A stretch of 26,595 bases of DNA from an uncultured Rikenellaceae bacterium (lineage in GTDB: Bacteria > Bacteroidota > Bacteroidia > Bacteroidales > Rikenellaceae), in NCBI GenBank assembly GCA_910588925.1, contig CAJURV010000023.1, positions 1 to 26,595 on the forward strand. Direction: 5' to 3'. Below are positions 23,229 to 26,595 of this stretch, piece after piece (within the stretch, counting starts at the first letter, position 1; the number at the start of each line of letters is the position of its first letter). The notes below the pieces were generated by a model. That model saw only the letters and a program-made list of their open reading frames with translations, did no database searches and was not told the DNA's origin. The position numbers were made by a program, and so were the translations under genes.

Positions 23229-26200
23229 ATGCCGGTACTAGATATAAGACAATCTCTTAACAATACTTATCGCCAGTATAAAATAGATAACGCCGATTTA
23301 ATCTGCTTCAAAAATAATCTGAAACATCTATTTGCACAAATTAAAGGAGGCGAAACTGAGGAGATGTTGAAAGGTGACATCATGGACTTCTTAAAGATGT
23401 CGTTTTATGCCTCTTCTTACAAAGTATCGCCTAACGGAGATATCGATTGCGCAATTCATTTAGGAGACAACACCGAATATCCGGTGGGAGTTATCTTCGA
23501 GGTAAAGACACCCAACTCCTCGGGAATGATTACTATAGACAACATCAATAAAAAAGCGCTACAAGAACTAATATTATATTATTTAAGAGAACGAGTAGAG
23601 AAGAAAAACATACTATTAAAACATTTGATAATAACCAATGCCTTCGAATATTTCATATTCGACGCACACGAATTCGAGAAACTATTTGCTAACGATAAAA
23701 AGTTACGAAAAGAATTCAACGAATTCATCAATGGCGGCATGTCCGGAGATACGACAGACTTTTTTTACAAAGATGTCGCTTCCAGATATATAGATGCCGT
23801 CAAAGACAAGATCAATTACACCCATTTTGATATACGCGACTATATAAGCCATTTAGAAAAAGACAATGACAAAAAGTTGACCGAGCTCTATAAAATATTT
23901 AGCCCAACGCATCTATTGAAGATTCCGACACAAAACGACAGCAACACCCTAAATAAAAACTTCTATTCAGAATTACTGTACATAATGGGGTTAGAAGAGA
24001 CTGGCGATAAAGGCAAACGAATTATCGCACGAAAAACCCCGAATGAACGTAACGAGGCATCCATTATAGAAAATACGATAACGGTACTTGATACCGAAGA
24101 CAGATTACGTAATCTGCCCAATATTGCCTCATACGGTGCTGATAGGGAGACACAGCTATTCAATGTAGCATTAGAATTATCAATTAACTGGGTCAATCGT
24201 ATACTTTTCCTGAAACTATTGGAAGCCCAGCTAATAAAATATCATAAAGGAGACAAATCGTATGCCTTTATGAGTTCCGAAAACATAGCCGATTACGATG
24301 AGTTAAACAGGCTGTTCTTTCAGGTGCTCGCTCGCAAAACAGACGCAAGAACAGAAACAATAAATAGGCATTACGGGAAAGTTCCGTATCTCAACAGCTC
24401 GTTATTCGAGATAAGCTCTTTAGAGAACCACACAATACGCATAAGCAATCTCGACAACTTCCAATTGCCAGTATGGTCAGGAACTGTACTTAAAGACAAC
24501 AACAAACCTCGCTATAAAAAACTGCCGACCCTCAGCTATTTATTAGAATTTCTGGATGCTTACGATTTTGCCAGCGATGATGAGAAGACCTCTTCAGCGA
24601 AAACACTTATAAATGCTTCTGTTCTGGGCTTGATCTTCGAAAAAATCAACGGTCATCGCGATGGTTCCGTATTCACTCCCGGAGCCATAACCATGTATAT
24701 GTGCAGAGAGGCTATCCGGAGAATAGTAGTCCATAAGTTTAACGAGTATTTCGGATGGAACTGCTCATGCTATGAGGATCTAAAAAACAAGAACATTGAA
24801 GATCTCCATACCGCCGACAGTATAATAAACACTATAAGACTCTGCGACCCGGCCGTAGGTTCAGGACATTTTTTAGTATCGGCTCTCAACGAAATCATCG
24901 CAATTAAATTCGACCTCGGAATACTTCTCGACTGCGACGGACACCGCATTAAAAAGCAAGACTATTGTATAAAAGTAGAAAATGACGAGTTAATCATCTC
25001 CGACTCAGACGGAATTCCTTTTTCTTATAACCCAGGAAACCCCGAGAGTCAAAGGATCCAAGAGGCTATATTCAAAGAAAAACGTGTAATTATAGAAAAT
25101 TGTCTGTTCGGAGTGGATATCAATCCGAACTCGGTTAACATATGCCGATTGAGACTATGGATAGAGCTATTGAAAAACGCCTATTATACCCGTCAAAGCA
25201 ACCTGTCGGAGTTAGAGACGCTTCCGAACATCGATATAAATATAAAATCCGGCAATTCATTGCTTCACCGATTCGACCTGCATCAAAATATATCCCAAAT
25301 AATCCGAACATCGAAAATAACAATCAACGAATACAAGAAAGCCGTAATAGAATACAAAGAAGCACGCAGCAAGGATGACAAACATCATCTTGAAGATATA
25401 ATTAAACAAATCAAATCGACACTCATAACCGAAATAAGCTATCGCGACCCCAGACACATACGCCTCAACAAATGTCGCGCAGAACTTAACGACCTGCAAA
25501 ATCCGCAACTATTCGCATTCACCTCAACAGAAAAAGAGAAACGAGAACGAGGAAAAAAGATCAAAGAATTATCTATAGAGATAGATAAACTTAGCAACTA
25601 TTTCGATGAAATAAAATCGAATAAAGCATATCTTGAAGCATTCGAGTGGCGTATTGAATTTCCTGAGATATTGGATGACGAAGGCAGCTTTATCGGATTC
25701 GATTGCATCATAGGCAATCCGCCTTATATACAGCTGCAATCAATGGGAAAAGACTCCGAAATACTCGGACGAATGGGATATAGAACCTATGAACGCACCG
25801 GCGACATATATTGTCTATTTTATGAGTTAGGAACGACTCTTTTGAAACCTGGCGGATTATTATCGTTCATTACCTCAAACAAATGGATGAGAGCCGGATA
25901 TGGGAAATCATTGCGAAGTTATCTGATTGAACAGACAGATCCAATAAAACTAATAGATTTTGCCGGCACCCGTGTATTCGACTCAGCTACTGTGGATGTA
26001 AATATTTTAGATCTGTTAAAACGACAAAATAAATTCCAAACCATATCTTGTTCAATAAAAAACGAAAAATTTGATATAAATAAATTGAGCGATTATTTTT
26101 TACACAATTCGTCGGTTTGTGCCTTTACGGACACGGATAGTTGGGTGGTGTTATCGCCGATGGAGTTGGGTATCAAACGAAAGATTGAAGCGGTTGGGGT

Positions 26201-26595
26201 ACCGCTGAGGGAGTGGGGGATTAACATTTATCGAGGCATATTAACAGGTTGTAATGATGCGTTCGTTATTGATGGGAATAAAAGAGAAGAGATATTAGCT
26301 AATTGCCAGACTGAAGATGAACGAATAAGAACTGACAAAATTATTAGGCCTATTTTACGTGGCAGAGATATAAAAAGATATAACTATGAGTTCGCTGATT
26401 TATGGTTGATTAATACGCATAATGGCATTAAAAAGGATGGCATAAGTCGAATAAATATAGATAATTACCCTTCTTTAAAATCACATCTTGATAAATACTG
26501 GGATGACCTATTTATTCGAGCTGACAAGGGAGACACTCCGTATAATTTACGTAACTGTGCATATATGGACGATTTTAATAGACAGAAAATTGTAT
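23229..26595 (+). CDS. Type IIG restriction-modification enzyme, 3' end outside window
   Basis: An open frame runs from ATG at 23229 to the window edge (1122 codons without a stop). The N-terminal 150 residues resemble a PD-(D/E)xK nuclease: D71-I72-D73, then E91-V92-K93 in GVIFEVKTPNSSG. Residues about 420-560 lead into the methylase with motif I CDPAVGSGHFLVSA (D540). Motif IV is IIGNPPYIQLQS (N830). Residues about 970-1122 match the TaqI_C/Eco57I specificity region (YRGILTGCNDAF, IIRPILRGRDIKRY, DTPYNLRNCAY). It is a single-chain N6-adenine methylase and nuclease. Between the motifs lies a charged, probably coiled-coil insertion (about 700-800). It is richer in A and T than the genes before it, which suggests acquisition. 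Confidence 0.9.
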   Translation, partial: MPVLDIRQSLNNTYRQYKIDNADLICFKNNLKHLFAQIKGGETEEMLKGDIMDFLKMSFYASSYKVSPNGDIDCAIHLGDNTEYPVGVIFEVKTPNSSGMITIDNINKKALQELILYYLRERVEKKNILLKHLIITNAFEYFIFDAHEFEKLFANDKKLRKEFNEFINGGMSGDTTDFFYKDVASRYIDAVKDKINYTHFDIRDYISHLEKDNDKKLTELYKIFSPTHLLKIPTQNDSNTLNKNFYSELLYIMGLEETGDKGKRIIARKTPNERNEASIIENTITVLDTEDRLRNLPNIASYGADRETQLFNVALELSINWVNRILFLKLLEAQLIKYHKGDKSYAFMSSENIADYDELNRLFFQVLARKTDARTETINRHYGKVPYLNSSLFEISSLENHTIRISNLDNFQLPVWSGTVLKDNNKPRYKKLPTLSYLLEFLDAYDFASDDEKTSSAKTLINASVLGLIFEKINGHRDGSVFTPGAITMYMCREAIRRIVVHKFNEYFGWNCSCYEDLKNKNIEDLHTADSIINTIRLCDPAVGSGHFLVSALNEIIAIKFDLGILLDCDGHRIKKQDYCIKVENDELIISDSDGIPFSYNPGNPESQRIQEAIFKEKRVIIENCLFGVDINPNSVNICRLRLWIELLKNAYYTRQSNLSELETLPNIDINIKSGNSLLHRFDLHQNISQIIRTSKITINEYKKAVIEYKEARSKDDKHHLEDIIKQIKSTLITEISYRDPRHIRLNKCRAELNDLQNPQLFAFTSTEKEKRERGKKIKELSIEIDKLSNYFDEIKSNKAYLEAFEWRIEFPEILDDEGSFIGFDCIIGNPPYIQLQSMGKDSEILGRMGYRTYERTGDIYCLFYELGTTLLKPGGLLSFITSNKWMRAGYGKSLRSYLIEQTDPIKLIDFAGTRVFDSATVDVNILDLLKRQNKFQTISCSIKNEKFDINKLSDYFLHNSSVCAFTDTDSWVVLSPMELGIKRKIEAVGVPLREWGINIYRGILTGCNDAFVIDGNKREEILANCQTEDERIRTDKIIRPILRGRDIKRYNYEFADLWLINTHNGIKKDGISRINIDNYPSLKSHLDKYWDDLFIRADKGDTPYNLRNCAYMDDFNRQKIV

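Overview
The window looks like chromosomal DNA of a member of the Bacteroidales. The evidence is ribosomal, PNPase and S1 proteins of Bacteroidetes type, many promoters with the Bacteroidetes -7 box TAnnTTTG, few Shine-Dalgarno sequences, and tandem lipoprotein propeller genes with an NVEALA-like small protein. A Rikenellaceae/Alistipes-like genus is possible, but this rests on general impression and not on a marker gene.

Layout: (1) 1-960 has no convincing gene. It holds one arm of a dispersed repeat (10-175) and a GC-rich foldable element (about 372-532). (2) 968-1560 (minus) is the rplU-rpmA operon; 1696-2676 (plus) is a class I mannose-6-phosphate isomerase. (3) 2975-7997 (minus) is one operon: a small secreted NVEALA-like protein, then four full and one truncated tandem 6-bladed beta-propeller lipoproteins, joined by TGATG stop/start overlaps. 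(4) 8523-12531 (minus) holds a TPR lipoprotein with an OmpA-like segment, and pnp. (5) 12586-13470 is repeat-bearing intergenic DNA with an inverted copy of the 10-175 repeat. (6) 13470-14376 is an AraC regulator gene broken by a 4-base tandem duplication. (7) 14559-15557 (minus) is an orphan HTH + Panacea (SocA/DUF4065-like) antitoxin-type protein with a 14-base palindrome upstream. (8) 15950-17630 is non-coding and is dominated by five tandem units of about 310 bases. Each unit carries a -7 box and a roughly 195-nt foldable RNA on the minus strand. (9) 17881-23177 is core-like: rnhB, an M48 protease gene, rpsA-rnz and a DUF3575-like outer-membrane gene. (10) 23229 to the end is an AT-richer single-chain type IIG restriction-modification gene, cut by the window edge.

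The most interesting part is the five-unit RNA array. Its stems keep pairing while their sequence changes between units, and G-U pairs appear only if the minus strand is the RNA. The length, and the long arm closed by a terminal stem, recall 6S-like RNAs, but the family is not identified here. Second is the NVEALA-propeller operon, where sequence exchange among tandem copies is visible.

All calls come from reading the sequence and the translations. No database search, folding program or alignment tool was run.
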